DNA from: CBDFNC01 sp965249895
Lineage (GTDB): Bacteria; Pseudomonadota; Gammaproteobacteria; Enterobacterales; CBDFNC01
DNA length: 64,000 bases
Reading direction: 5' to 3'
Assembly (NCBI GenBank): GCA_965249895.1
Contig: CBDFNC010000005.1
Span: 2,356,001-2,420,000, forward strand
Within the stretch, counting starts at the first letter, position 1, and the number at the start of each line of letters is the position of its first letter. The translations under genes and the position numbers were made by a program. Under the pieces are notes generated by a model. It was not told the DNA's origin. It worked only from the letters and a program-made list of their open reading frames with translations, and did not search any database. Below are positions 18,071 through 27,571 of this stretch, in pieces.

Positions 18071-19426
18071 ATGAAAAATAACAATCAAAATGATTTTATA
18101 TTGCAGGAAAACCTGTGGAAAGTAATGTTTCAACTGTCTTGGCCGGCAGTTCTTGGCATGGTTTTATATGGCCTCAATGTAGTATTCGACGCTATTTTCG
18201 TTGGACGCTTTATTGGCGAATCGGCATTCGCTGGCGTATCTCTAGCTTTCCCTTTGACTCAAATTCCCTTAGGCATAGGTCAACTCATCGGCGGCGGCGC
18301 AGGCGCTGTCTTGAGCATTGCGTTAGGATCGAAAAACAAAGAGACCCAAAGGAAACTTTTAGGGAACGTCAATGTTCTCACAATCGTACTCAGCCTAACC
18401 TTTATGGTATTAGGGCTTCTCTTTAGCACCTCACTTATCAAAATGATGGGGGGGACAGGTAAGGAATTAGAACTTGGTAACGATTATTTCCGCATCTGCC
18501 TTTACGGCACAATTTTTTGGGTAGCTGGTCTGGCGGGTAATCTAATTATTCGGGCAGAAGGAAAAATGAAAACAGCTGCTGTGATGATGGGTATCGGCCT
18601 TGTGGTCAATATTATTGTGACTTATATCCTGATTGTTATCTTCAACTGGGGTGTTGAAGGAGCAGCCATAGGTACCAACATCGGCATGGCTGTTTACACC
18701 TTAACATTTTTTGTTTATATCTTAAGAAATAAGGCCACGTTTGACGCGAAATTTTTCTCCTTTGCCCAAGATAAAGCCATTATGAAAAGCATTATGGCTA
18801 ACGGCACCCCTTTGTTCATAATGTCAGCCATGATGGTGATTCAGGCAATTGTTGTACTTAATGCGCTTGCCAATTACGGCACAACCTCAGATGTTACTTT
18901 TTATGGCACAGTGTTCAGGGTTATGTCATTTATGATGATGCCCATTATCGGTCTCATGCGCTCCTTGCAACCTGTCATTGGCATCAACTTCGGAGCAGGA
19001 AACTACGAACGAGTGATTCAAAGTTTTAAAATTTGGGCAGGGACAGCAGCCCTACTCATTTTACCTTTTTGGATTTTTCTAATGGTTTCACCTCAAGCTA
19101 CCTTAAACATGATCTTACCAAATAGGGAGTTTTTTAGCGGCGATATCAGCAATTTTAGGTACTTTATCGCTGTACTCCCTATTCTACCGGTCGTGTTTAT
19201 GGGCATGACTTTTTTCCCGGCCATCAATAAAGCCAAACCAGCAGCCATAATCGGCTTAGCGAGACAACTCATATTCTATGTGCCTGTCATGCTACTTTTA
19301 CCTAAGCTTTTTGGCGTGGAATGGGTCTACATTGGCTCTTTTGGCATTGATGTGATTATAGCGCTGTGGATCATGTTCTTAATCAGTAAAGAATTTAAGA
19401 ACTTAAGGAAAGGTGTAACGGTATGA
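18071..19426 (+). CDS. MATE-family multidrug/solute efflux protein
   Basis: 451 residues and twelve predicted helices in two pseudo-repeats. The start of the first repeat, QLSWPAVLGMVLYGLNVVFD, then AIFVGRFIGESAFAGVSLAF, and LGIGQLIGGGAGAVLSIALG, are typical MATE segments; LAGNLIIRAEGKMKTAAVMM also fits. It would export cationic drugs or metabolites with Na+ or H+. It is closest by eye to MepA-like members. No Shine-Dalgarno is obvious before ATG 18071. It stands alone and its DNA is a little AT-richer than the neighbours, which with the adjacent relics hints at acquisition. Confidence 0.87.
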   Translation: MKNNNQNDFILQENLWKVMFQLSWPAVLGMVLYGLNVVFDAIFVGRFIGESAFAGVSLAFPLTQIPLGIGQLIGGGAGAVLSIALGSKNKETQRKLLGNVNVLTIVLSLTFMVLGLLFSTSLIKMMGGTGKELELGNDYFRICLYGTIFWVAGLAGNLIIRAEGKMKTAAVMMGIGLVVNIIVTYILIVIFNWGVEGAAIGTNIGMAVYTLTFFVYILRNKATFDAKFFSFAQDKAIMKSIMANGTPLFIMSAMMVIQAIVVLNALANYGTTSDVTFYGTVFRVMSFMMMPIIGLMRSLQPVIGINFGAGNYERVIQSFKIWAGTAALLILPFWIFLMVSPQATLNMILPNREFFSGDISNFRYFIAVLPILPVVFMGMTFFPAINKAKPAAIIGLARQLIFYVPVMLLLPKLFGVEWVYIGSFGIDVIIALWIMFLISKEFKNLRKGVTV

Positions 19427-19784
19427 TTTAACTAGAATGGGCATAAAAATACAACATGGCTTGAGGATCTAAATATTAAATAACCTCAACTCTAGATGAA
19501 AATCAGTTATAAGGTAATAACACAGAGAACCGATTTTGACATAACACCAGTTCGTAAAGTAAATGACGCCGCTATGCTATAACGTTGATGATAAAAAATT
19601 ATCTACAATAGTGGGAAACACTATTCCGACATTTCATTTCGACAGGAACAATAAAAATGGCCACCTGAAGGAGAGTTCAGGTGACCTAATAATACCCATT
19701 TACGCAGGTAACCGTCAGCGCAAATAAAACGGTTCCCTCGTTTATTATTGTTGTTATTCCTTGCTGGTATGGCTAATAACCCGC
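19427..19784. other. Intergenic region between convergent MATE and phaA genes
   Basis: This 358-bp spacer lies between convergent genes. Apart from the phaA terminator near 19659-19686 and a short AACCGT/ACGGTT inverted repeat near 19710-19733 I see nothing functional. Confidence 0.4.
19645..19686 (-). terminator. Rho-independent terminator of phaB-phaA
   Basis: CACCTGAA (19662-19669) pairs with TTCAGGTG (19676-19683) around a 6-base loop, with two outer G-C pairs after one mismatch. On the minus strand the stem is followed by ATTTTTATTG. Confidence 0.65.
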
Positions 19785-20993
19785 TTACTCAATATTCTTG
19801 ATAATCACCGCGGTGCCCATTCCGCCGCCGGCACATAGCGAAGCCAGACCGTATTGCACTCCACGCTTTTTCATTTCATAGAGCAAGGAGACACTGATAC
19901 GACTGCCCGACGCCCCCAGGGGGTGACCAAGGGCAATAGCACCGCCATTAACATTGGTGCGTGTCAGCAGCGCCTGCTCAGACTCGTTATGGTTTTTTGC
20001 CAGCTCTTTCACCACCCCAAGAGCCTGTGCCGCAAAAGCTTCGTTAAGCTCAAGCAGCTCAATATCCGCGAGCTCAAGCCCTGCTTTTGCCAGGGCTTGA
20101 GCCACGGCAGGTACCGGACCTAACCCCATATAGGCCGGATTGATACCACCGACACCATACGCAACCAGCTCAGCCATAGGCTGTAAATTATATTTCACCA
20201 GGGCATCGGCGGATGCCAGGATAATGGCGGCAGCGCCGTCATTAATACCCGATGCATTACCAGCGGTCACGCTACCGTCTTTCTTAAAGGCTGGCCTTAG
20301 CCTGGCCAGTTTATCTTCACTGGCACCCGGTTTAGGGTATTCGTCCTGGGAAAAGGTGATATTTTGTTTCCGCTGCTTTATTTCCAGCGGCGCTATTTCA
20401 TCATTAAAGCGGCCATTTGAGATGGCTGTTAGTGCTTTTTGCTGGCTTGCCACGGCAAAACCATCTTGCTTTTCGCGACTGATCTTATGCTTGTCAGCCA
20501 CATTTTCGGCAGTAATGCCCATATGATATTCGTTAAACGCATCTGTCAGGCCATCATTTATCATGCTATCGAGCAGCGTTATATCACCCATTTTATTACC
20601 GAAACGGGTTTTTCCTGGCATCACAAATGGTGTATTGGACATACTTTCCATACCTGCGGTCATCACCAAATCCGCGTCTCCGGCTTTGATCAAGGTTGCG
20701 CCATCCATCAAGGTGCGCATACCGCTACAGCAAATCATATTCACCGTATGGGCCGGCACGTCGACAGGTACTCCCGCCTTAATAGCAGCCTGACGGCCTG
20801 GGCCCATACCCTGACCGGCACTGAGTACATTTCCCACTAACACCTGATCTAAGTAGCCAGCATCAACACCCGCCTGCTTAATCGCGGCGGAAATAGCCGC
20901 AGCGCCCAACTCTGCGGCTGATAAACCCGCCAGGGTACCGCCAAAACTGCCGATAGCAGTACGTTTGGCCGCAACTATATAAACCTTGTTCAT
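19785..20993 (-). CDS. phaA: Acetyl-CoA acetyltransferase (beta-ketothiolase)
   Basis: A 402-residue thiolase that condenses two acetyl-CoA to acetoacetyl-CoA. The nucleophilic Cys lies in NMICCSGMRTL (about residue 90); the second-half motifs NVNGGAIALGHPLGASGSR (His) and LCAGGGMGTA (proton-donor Cys) are intact, and the length is usual. It lies 9 bases downstream of the acetoacetyl-CoA reductase gene in the same direction, so the pair is a phaB-phaA operon for poly-hydroxybutyrate precursor supply. PhaC synthase is not in the window. phaA versus atoB naming rests on this context. Confidence 0.9.
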   Translation of the reverse strand: MNKVYIVAAKRTAIGSFGGTLAGLSAAELGAAAISAAIKQAGVDAGYLDQVLVGNVLSAGQGMGPGRQAAIKAGVPVDVPAHTVNMICCSGMRTLMDGATLIKAGDADLVMTAGMESMSNTPFVMPGKTRFGNKMGDITLLDSMINDGLTDAFNEYHMGITAENVADKHKISREKQDGFAVASQQKALTAISNGRFNDEIAPLEIKQRKQNITFSQDEYPKPGASEDKLARLRPAFKKDGSVTAGNASGINDGAAAIILASADALVKYNLQPMAELVAYGVGGINPAYMGLGPVPAVAQALAKAGLELADIELLELNEAFAAQALGVVKELAKNHNESEQALLTRTNVNGGAIALGHPLGASGSRISVSLLYEMKKRGVQYGLASLCAGGGMGTAVIIKNIE

Positions 20994-21002
20994 AAGGCCT
21001 CC

Positions 21003-21734
21003 TTAAAGAACCAAACCACCATCAATCTTTAAAGTTTGACCTGTAATAAAGGAAGCGCGATCGCTTGCCAGAAATAAGACACCTTCGGCAATATCTTCGG
21101 CTTCAGCGAGACGACCCAGTGGTGTTTTCGCTACGATGGCGTTAAGGATTTTTTCAGGTACCTCTTTAGCCATGGGTGTATTCACAAAACCCGGAGCGAT
21201 ACAGTTGGCACGAACCTTGGCACCTTTGCGGGCAAATTCTTTAGCCCAGCCCTTGGTCATAGTGATAACACCACCCTTAGTAGCGGCGTAGTTTGTCTGA
21301 CCGACATTGCCGTCAGTACCAACAATAGAAGACAGGGTGACAATAGAGCCACTGTTGTTTTCCATCATTAAGGTCGCCACCGACTGAGTCATGTTAAAGA
21401 CGCCTTTAAGATTAACGTTGAGCACCAGATCCCAGTCGTCTTCTGTCATATTCTGGATCAGGTTATCGCGGGTGATCCCGGCATTGTTTACCAGCACATC
21501 GACGCGACCAAACTCGGCTTTAACCCCTTCGATAAATTCTGCAATACCCTGACGATCGGTAACATTCAGTTCAACCGCTCGAACATTGTCGTACTTTTTC
21601 GCCAGAGTTTTCGCTCCGTCGACTTTCATATCGCAAGCAAATACCATTTCAGCACCTGCTTCCGCCAGCTTTACTACAATCGCTTCACCAATACCTTGCG
21701 AACCACCAGTAACCACACAGATGTTATTTTTCAT
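21003..21734 (-). CDS. phaB: Acetoacetyl-CoA reductase (SDR family)
   Basis: A 243-residue NADPH-type short-chain dehydrogenase making (R)-3-hydroxybutyryl-CoA. It has the glycine-rich TGGSQGIGEA (about 8-17), NNAGITRDNL, the SSIVG serine, YAATKGG (Tyr-x3-Lys) and NCIAPGFVNTPM. The NAGITRD motif is typical of PhaB and FabG. The pairing with the thiolase 9 bases downstream favours PhaB. FabG is the main alternative. Confidence 0.87.
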   Translation of the reverse strand: MKNNICVVTGGSQGIGEAIVVKLAEAGAEMVFACDMKVDGAKTLAKKYDNVRAVELNVTDRQGIAEFIEGVKAEFGRVDVLVNNAGITRDNLIQNMTEDDWDLVLNVNLKGVFNMTQSVATLMMENNSGSIVTLSSIVGTDGNVGQTNYAATKGGVITMTKGWAKEFARKGAKVRANCIAPGFVNTPMAKEVPEKILNAIVAKTPLGRLAEAEDIAEGVLFLASDRASFITGQTLKIDGGLVL

Positions 21735-22060
21735 AATCGGACCTCAGTATTTGTTTTCACGTATTTACAAACTAACTGCATTCATTCTATGCAGAGCCGG
21801 GGGAAATGATTAGAGATAAAAATGCAAAAAGCTTTTGCATATATGGGCTAACCTGTTGAGTGGAAACGCAATAAATATAAAAGCTTGATATGATAAAAAC
21901 CTAAACGGCAATTCCATATAGGAACAAAAACCAAGCAAATGGCAATCAGGCAGGAAAACTGGCTGACACATGCTCCATGGGCCAGAGAAGATAAACTGCA
22001 AGCACTTCCTTTAGACCAGGGGCTGTTGCAGGCTTAGCCCTTATCAAGTAAGGGTTAAAG
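21735..22060. other. Intergenic region upstream of phaB
   Basis: This 326-bp AT-rich spacer lies between two minus-strand genes. It must contain the phaB promoter and the 3' end of the 22061 transcript. I see no clear terminator or operator. Confidence 0.35.
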
Positions 22061-22729
22061 CTAATACCCTCGCCCGGAAAAGAGTAAATATCGGTTAGCC
22101 GCTTTAGAGTCCGTCTGACTAAAATGCAATTGATTGGTGACTGACAATATATTTTTAACATCCGTCAACGACTTTATCTCCTGCTCATTCCACTGCTCGG
22201 CCTTATCGCTTTTCAAGTAAGTATCCAGCTCCACCAGCGAGGTTTTAACATCTGCCGCCAGCGACGAGTCTTTACTTTTATCCAGGTTTTCTATCACTTT
22301 TTTTGCCTTATCCAAGGTGTTGATAAGGCTATCCTCGGGATCCTTGGCTGCGACCTTATTTTTAAATTCACCAATAAAATCCAGCAACTTAGTGGTTTGT
22401 TCCGACAACGCCTCCTGCTCGGCAGATTTGGTATAACCCAAGTTCTCGACTTCCTGTCCCGTCAAAAAACCATCGCTTTGTAAGCGTTGAATATATTTGG
22501 GAATATCCTCCATAGACAGGCCTCCTCCACTGAAAAACTCCTCCGCAATTTTCTGGATTTTACTGGCTCTGCTGGAAAGCTTGACTGAATCATCATGCCC
22601 AGTAGCCGCCGACTGCTGGTTTTTAGCCGTGTCAGCCTCTTTGGTTGCAGACGTTTCCTGGGTACTTTTGCCGTCGTTCAGCTTATATGCCGATGTGCCA
22701 GGAGTCTGAGCGGAAATTGCCGTAGTCAT
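22061..22729 (-). CDS. Hypothetical soluble protein
   Basis: 222 residues from ATG 22729 (an in-frame TTG at 22774 would add 15). The first ~60 residues are low-complexity and Ser/Thr/Lys/Gln-rich. From about 60 on it is helical: KLSSRASKIQKIAEEFFSGG, MEDIPKYIQRLQSDGFLTGQ, then charged helices to the end. There is no signal peptide or membrane helix. I do not recognise the family. The disordered start and helical body resemble secreted or flagellum/secretion-associated proteins, but nothing nearby supports that. No strong Shine-Dalgarno for either start. Confidence 0.6.
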   Translation of the reverse strand: MTTAISAQTPGTSAYKLNDGKSTQETSATKEADTAKNQQSAATGHDDSVKLSSRASKIQKIAEEFFSGGGLSMEDIPKYIQRLQSDGFLTGQEVENLGYTKSAEQEALSEQTTKLLDFIGEFKNKVAAKDPEDSLINTLDKAKKVIENLDKSKDSSLAADVKTSLVELDTYLKSDKAEQWNEQEIKSLTDVKNILSVTNQLHFSQTDSKAANRYLLFSGRGY

Positions 22730-22910
22730 AGAAACAGGTACCCAAGATAGGAAGTTAGAGTAACTACCCAGCAATTTTTATACCAACTAATCATCCATGG
22801 TATGCCGTCTTTAAATTAGTCATCAGTAAGTATCAAGACCTGATTAAAAAGTGATGCTATAATGCGCGGCTTTGTAACCCCAGAGCAGACACAAGGTAAA
22901 GCAAATACAG

Positions 22911-23612
22911 ATGTTTTTAGACGAGTTTTTTAGCGAAGATAACGGCAGTGTAATTATCACGCCTGAGCAAGCCAGTCATTTTGCCAAAGATGTGGCCCGC
23001 GACTTTAACCCTCTGCACAACACAGATGCAAAACGCTTTTGTGTGCCGGGAGACTTGCTCTTCTCTATGGTGCTGGCCAAATATGGCTTAAGTCAAAAAA
23101 TGTCGTTTACCTTTACTGGCATGGTTGGGCGCAACGCCAAGCTGAATTTCCCACAAACCGATGCAGAGCAATTTGCCATCACCGGTGATGCGGGTAAAAG
23201 CTACCTGGAAGTGGAGCGTTCTGGCGAGCTTCGCACCGAGCTCAGCGTAATCGAACCCTTGATCAGAGATTACGTCGCCTTCTCTGGCCACAACTTCCCA
23301 CATATTCTGGTGCCACTAATGGCCGAGCAAAAAGTGATGCTTAACCCAGACCGACCTTTGGTGATCTATGACTGTATGTCTTTTGACTTAGACCACCTTA
23401 ACTTCGACAAACCCAGCCTGACTTTGGCAAAGGCTGAATTGGATGTAAGTGGTAAACGTGGTGAATCCCGCCTGTATTTTGACATTCTCGGTGACGGTAA
23501 AAAGGTAGGCACAGGATTTAAACGTCTCCGACTCAGCGGATTAAGAGAGTATGATCAGCAACTTATCGGTGATTTTATCGAGTCCTATTTAAAGCAACAG
23601 GCCGACTATTAG
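22911..23612 (+). CDS. DUF3581 family protein
   Basis: 233 residues without signal or membrane helices. The N-terminal segment ITPEQASHFAKDVARDFNPL followed by HNTDAKRFCVPGDLLFSMVL and FTGMVGRNAKLNF matches the DUF3581 family of Alteromonadales and Vibrionales, whose hotdog-like start resembles MaoC-type dehydratases (HNTDAKRF-x-VPGDLLF recalls the FNPLH hydratase motif). No function is established. It is a single-gene unit with its own terminator. Confidence 0.75.
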   Translation: MFLDEFFSEDNGSVIITPEQASHFAKDVARDFNPLHNTDAKRFCVPGDLLFSMVLAKYGLSQKMSFTFTGMVGRNAKLNFPQTDAEQFAITGDAGKSYLEVERSGELRTELSVIEPLIRDYVAFSGHNFPHILVPLMAEQKVMLNPDRPLVIYDCMSFDLDHLNFDKPSLTLAKAELDVSGKRGESRLYFDILGDGKKVGTGFKRLRLSGLREYDQQLIGDFIESYLKQQADY

Positions 23613-23620
23613 TCTGAGGC

Positions 23621-23675
23621 AGTATAAAAAAAGGCCGGCCTTACCTCTAGTTCTAACACCGGTCTTTTTTATACT
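23621..23675. terminator. Bidirectional terminator
   Basis: AGTATAAAAAAAGGCCGG (23621-23638) pairs with CCGGTCTTTTTTATACT (23659-23675), giving A-rich and T-rich flanks in both orientations. It serves the DUF3581 gene (+) and the chemoreceptor gene (-). Confidence 0.8.
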
Positions 23676-23715
23676 CACAATGGTTTCAAAACGTAAACCA
23701 CTGAAGATTACATAG

Positions 23716-25341
23716 TTAATTTACCTTAAAGTGCCTCATCTGCTGTTCTAAATCATCTGCCAGATCGATAATTACATCCGTTGATTTACGGTTCTGCTTG
23801 GCTAGTTCAGCGGCTTCATGAGAACTCTCGGCAATCATATTAATACGAGATGAAATATCATCCCCAACCTTGGTTTGTTCATCGGCAGCACTGGCGATTT
23901 GGTGGTTCATTTCGGTGATCGTACCTAAAGAATCAGCTATCTGCTGCAGCGCCTGCGCAGCTTCCTGAGCCCCTTCTACTGTATCTGTACTGGAGGTTTT
24001 ACTGCTTTCCATAGATTGCACTGCTTTTTGAGATCCGGACTGTAGTCGTTCGATCATCTGCTGGATTTCAGCGGTACTGTCCTGAGTTCGTTTCGCCAGG
24101 TTACGCACCTCATCGGCAACCACGGCAAAACCACGCCCTTGTTCACCGGCTCGGGCAGCTTCGATAGCTGCGTTCAAAGCTAACAGGTTGGTTTGCTCGG
24201 CAATACCGCGGATAACGTCCAGCACTGATACTATATTGTCCACATCACGACCTAACTCACCAATGACCTGGGCCGCGCCGTCAATTTCACCCGCCAAACC
24301 TTCAATAGAGCTGACCGAAGTTAACATAATGTTTTGTGCTCTCTTCCCCTCAGCATCCGCTTCCTGAGTTGAAGTAGCCGCGCTATTGGCGCTTTCCGCG
24401 ACGGTGCGGGCAGACGAAGACATTTCTGTCATAGAAGTCGCTACCATCTCGGTTTCGCTGCGCTGAGTATCGGATACCCGGTCAACCTGACTGGAGCGTT
24501 CATCCGCCAGCCCTGCTTCCTTACGCAATTCCTCTACCGCATTGGACAAGCTGTTCAGGATATTCCTCAATGCTGATTGCATCCTGAACACTGAGCCATA
24601 AATACTGTTTTCATCGGCGCTCTCTTCCCGGCCTTCGGCAGACAGATCTCCCGCAGCCACAGCCCTCACCAGGTCCAAAACTTGATCCGGCTCACCACCG
24701 AGGTCCCTAAGCAGACGTTTAGCCGATAAGATAATGATGGTCGCCAAAATACCAGCCATCAACAAACAGACCAGCAACTGCCAGCGGGCATTTTCCCAAA
24801 ACCTGGCATCGACCTCCTTCATACCAATACCAGTACCCACCACCCACTTCCAGCGCTTGGATATTTGAACGATAGACAATACACCTTCTAAGGAGCCATC
24901 CGGATTCTTCTTGGTCCAGGCATACTCAACCACACCACTGGGTTGCTTATTTACCGCCGATAAGATGATATTTCCGACACTTTTACCCTGGCCGTCTTTA
25001 TAGTCATGAAAGCTGGAACCATGTAACTGAGGGTCCAAAGGGGTCGCCACAAAGTTCATTTTCTCATCCGCCACATAGACGTATTCTGAGTCATGGTATT
25101 TATTGTTCCGCAGTACCTTGATCGCCAGCTCTTTACCTTGCTCATCTGACAACTTACCGGCTGCGACATACTCTTCGATTTGATCCACGGTGGAATAAGT
25201 GCTTTTCAGCAACTGATACACCCGTGCCCGGTTATCCTGATCACTTGCGTAACGCAGGGTAAATAAACCCGCTAGCATCATTCCCAGGAGAGCGATAAAT
25301 ATCAAGGAAGCAACCATCCATACTTTTGTTCTTAGTGCCAT
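23716..25341 (-). CDS. Methyl-accepting chemotaxis protein with a single Cache sensor
   Basis: 541 residues. Helix 1 (about 8-28), a periplasmic sCache_2-type domain (about 35-185; EYVYVADEKMNFVATPLDPQ, then ISKRWKWVVGTGIGMKEVDA), helix 2 (about 188-208), HAMP (about 210-262) and a long signalling coiled coil with the hairpin tip NLLALNAAIEAARAGEQGRG and FAVVADEVRNLAKRT. It should report small carboxylates or similar ligands to CheA/CheW. No C-terminal CheR-docking pentapeptide (NWETF type) is seen. AAAGGA lies before ATG 25341. Confidence 0.93.
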   Translation of the reverse strand: MALRTKVWMVASLIFIALLGMMLAGLFTLRYASDQDNRARVYQLLKSTYSTVDQIEEYVAAGKLSDEQGKELAIKVLRNNKYHDSEYVYVADEKMNFVATPLDPQLHGSSFHDYKDGQGKSVGNIILSAVNKQPSGVVEYAWTKKNPDGSLEGVLSIVQISKRWKWVVGTGIGMKEVDARFWENARWQLLVCLLMAGILATIIILSAKRLLRDLGGEPDQVLDLVRAVAAGDLSAEGREESADENSIYGSVFRMQSALRNILNSLSNAVEELRKEAGLADERSSQVDRVSDTQRSETEMVATSMTEMSSSARTVAESANSAATSTQEADAEGKRAQNIMLTSVSSIEGLAGEIDGAAQVIGELGRDVDNIVSVLDVIRGIAEQTNLLALNAAIEAARAGEQGRGFAVVADEVRNLAKRTQDSTAEIQQMIERLQSGSQKAVQSMESSKTSSTDTVEGAQEAAQALQQIADSLGTITEMNHQIASAADEQTKVGDDISSRINMIAESSHEAAELAKQNRKSTDVIIDLADDLEQQMRHFKVN

Positions 25342-25754
25342 TTTTGTATTCCTTTGATCACGCCACTAAAGAGTAGTAGAAATGCTGGAGTAAACTTCTT
25401 ACTCAAGCCTGAGCCCAGATATGGACTAAAAGCTGCTAATATTAAGGGGATGTAAAAACATGATATTTAACAGATATATAGCAAAGTTAAAGCTCAGACG
25501 TAAATAATGCTAAGATCACAAAAACCGGATTGGTATCGTCAATATCGAATCTAGAAGGTGTATTTACTGTCTTATATCTGTACCTTGATAGTTGAATAAG
25601 CTGATCTGCCCAGCAAGGAAGCAGGGTCTCAAAATTGCGCTTACCCCTCTTCCTCTCGATATGGACTCGCCATATCACTTCTTGAAATTGGAGAATTTAC
25701 CTACATATAAAGGAAAGAGCGCTTTTTCCCTAATCAGAGACAAAGAGGTGACCA
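25342..25754. other. Intergenic region upstream of the chemoreceptor
   Basis: This 413-bp region carries the chemoreceptor promoter (minus) and the promoter of the small protein at 25755 (plus). I looked for a sigma-28 type TAAA-N15-GCCGATAA element and found none convincing. No other gene is evident. Confidence 0.3.
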
Positions 25755-25988
25755 ATGAAAAAAGCTACACATTGTTATTGTCCCGAATGTCACAGTACCA
25801 GCCCATACGTATGGGAGGTTGATGAAACGGAGTTTGGTCTAGGCCGAGCTGTATGCAACTGTGGTAAGACCCATGTAGATATAGTGGGAGACCCTATCGA
25901 ATTGAGTAATTTTGTCGCGATTCACAAGCCGGAAATTCAGCTCAGCGTATCCAGTGTCTACCCAGAAACCAGTCAACTACAGCACTAA
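25755..25988 (+). CDS. Small Cys-rich protein, possible zinc ribbon
   Basis: 77 residues from ATG 25755, with AGAGGTG at a suitable distance upstream. The two knuckles HCYCPECHS (C-x2-C) and AVCNCGKTH (C-x-C), about 25 residues apart, could bind one zinc ion; an acidic stretch lies between them. Family not recognised. A hairpin terminator follows. Single-copy regulatory or RNA-binding zinc ribbons often look like this, but function is not inferred. Confidence 0.55.
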   Translation: MKKATHCYCPECHSTSPYVWEVDETEFGLGRAVCNCGKTHVDIVGDPIELSNFVAIHKPEIQLSVSSVYPETSQLQH

Positions 25989-25998
25989 GCATAAATTA

Positions 25999-26036
25999 CC
26001 GCGAACCTTATTCACATAAGGTTCGCGGATTATTCT
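25999..26036. terminator. Hairpin terminator
   Basis: A perfect 12-bp stem CCGCGAACCTTA (25999-26010) with 26017-26028 and a 6-base loop, followed by ATTATTCT on the plus strand and TAATTTAT on the minus strand. It can end both the 25755 gene and gsk. Confidence 0.65.
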
Positions 26037-26088
26037 AGTCGCCAAATTCATGTTCCCAATTAACCGGCACTCTACTGGCAACGGCTAA

Positions 26089-27393
26089 TTAACGGGCCCA
26101 GTAAACCTCTTCCAAGCTGTCTTCTCGCTCGGGTAAACCACGAGATAACCTTGGACTGTGCTGAGCCAGTACTTCATACGCGACACGGTTGGCATATTTA
26201 CAGATTTGTGCAAACGAGGAGTAACATAAGCTGCCCTGTTTGTGCTTACTGGAGCCTGGAACATTACTTTTGTGGTAATTATTGGAAGACATATCGTGCA
26301 ACACAGCCGCCAACGCACCATCACCGGCACCATTGGTATTGCGGATCTTTTCCGGCCCCCCCATATAAGGAGCTATATGGGAATACACCTTTAACGGCTG
26401 TTCACAGTCACGCTTGCGTCTTGGCCGAGAAAACTCGTAGCGGTTAAACTCAGGGATCTCACCGGGCAATAGAGGATGACTGGTTTCACGTTTGCCAGAC
26501 TCCTCGGTATAACCCGCAGTATACAAACCAATCGGACCCGCAGTACATAACACCAGATCACAAAGCGCCAGTGCACTATTACAGGCCATTAAGGGGTCTG
26601 AGTGGCCGGTTAAGGCTTCCCCTTCATCTTCATTCATGGCCAGCACTGTGACGTTTTCTTTAATAAAGTCTCGCCACCACTTGGGATCCTGTTCGATAAG
26701 AAAACGAGTGCCCAAGGTCAGCACCACAGGAACATCAGCTTCTTTAGCGTATTGGATAGCCGTTAACGCTGCATCGGTCATTTTATCCTGACCGGAAGCT
26801 CGCATCAGATAAGCAGTTAATACCAAAGCCGAGCCGCCCTGAACTTGTTCTTTACTAATATATTCTGGTGTTAACCTGTCCATCGCCCCTTTGCTAATGG
26901 CGAAGGTTCGCTCTCCACAACCTGAAATCAGAGTAAAGCAGCGGCCGATAGGACCTTCCACCGGCTCAAGGAAATTGAGATCTACTTTGGAGGAGGTGTC
27001 ACACAAATATCGGTAGGCGTAACTGCCCACTTCAATATGTTTACTCATCACACCAAACAATACCGACCTGTCATCAGCCAGGATAGAGTAGTTGTGGACC
27101 GTGTTACCTATGGTTCCACCAGCAAACTCGTCACTGATCAGCTGTCCTTGTTTAAGCTCCAAATAGAGCAGCTGTGCCTGCTCGTCGTCAATAAGGGTAG
27201 AGTTCCCTTTCGGCAAGGCGTACCTTTCAAGGAGTTCATCTTCCACTCTGGCTTCAATATCAACCAGGGTTTGATCTATCCCCGTGATATAGCTTGGCAC
27301 CTGACTTTCAGTCACCTGAGACTGGATATCCAACGGATCACGGGATTGAACGGGAAAATAGTGCTTGGACTTTCGCTGACCTGGAAACTTCAT
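26089..27393 (-). CDS. gsk: Inosine-guanosine kinase
   Basis: A 434-residue PfkB-family nucleoside kinase, the same length as E. coli Gsk and collinear with it. It phosphorylates guanosine and inosine to GMP and IMP in purine salvage. Shared landmarks are the N-terminus MKFPGQRKSKHYFPVQSRDP, FAGGTIGNTVHNYSILADDR, ALVLTAYLMR, the catalytic NTNGAGDGALAA with its base Asp, and the end SPRLSRGLPEREDSLEE. It stands alone in its operon. Confidence 0.95.
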   Translation of the reverse strand: MKFPGQRKSKHYFPVQSRDPLDIQSQVTESQVPSYITGIDQTLVDIEARVEDELLERYALPKGNSTLIDDEQAQLLYLELKQGQLISDEFAGGTIGNTVHNYSILADDRSVLFGVMSKHIEVGSYAYRYLCDTSSKVDLNFLEPVEGPIGRCFTLISGCGERTFAISKGAMDRLTPEYISKEQVQGGSALVLTAYLMRASGQDKMTDAALTAIQYAKEADVPVVLTLGTRFLIEQDPKWWRDFIKENVTVLAMNEDEGEALTGHSDPLMACNSALALCDLVLCTAGPIGLYTAGYTEESGKRETSHPLLPGEIPEFNRYEFSRPRRKRDCEQPLKVYSHIAPYMGGPEKIRNTNGAGDGALAAVLHDMSSNNYHKSNVPGSSKHKQGSLCYSSFAQICKYANRVAYEVLAQHSPRLSRGLPEREDSLEEVYWAR

Positions 27394-27571
27394 GTTCGAC
27401 TCTTTTAATTACACCGCATGTTTAGTTTAATTCATCCTTGGGCGCGGGATGTTATCACAGATCCATCAAGTTTGAAGCAAGCATATTTCCGGTGATAGCG
27501 GCTAATAACATTGTGCATAATTAATTTCAATATTAACCTAACCGTCAGCAACCATTTTATTCGAGAGCCCT

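Noticed and set aside
17848..18084. 78-codon minus-strand ORF upstream of the MATE gene
   Set aside because: AT-rich low-complexity frame that overlaps the MATE start; its tail is the structured repeat-like segment.
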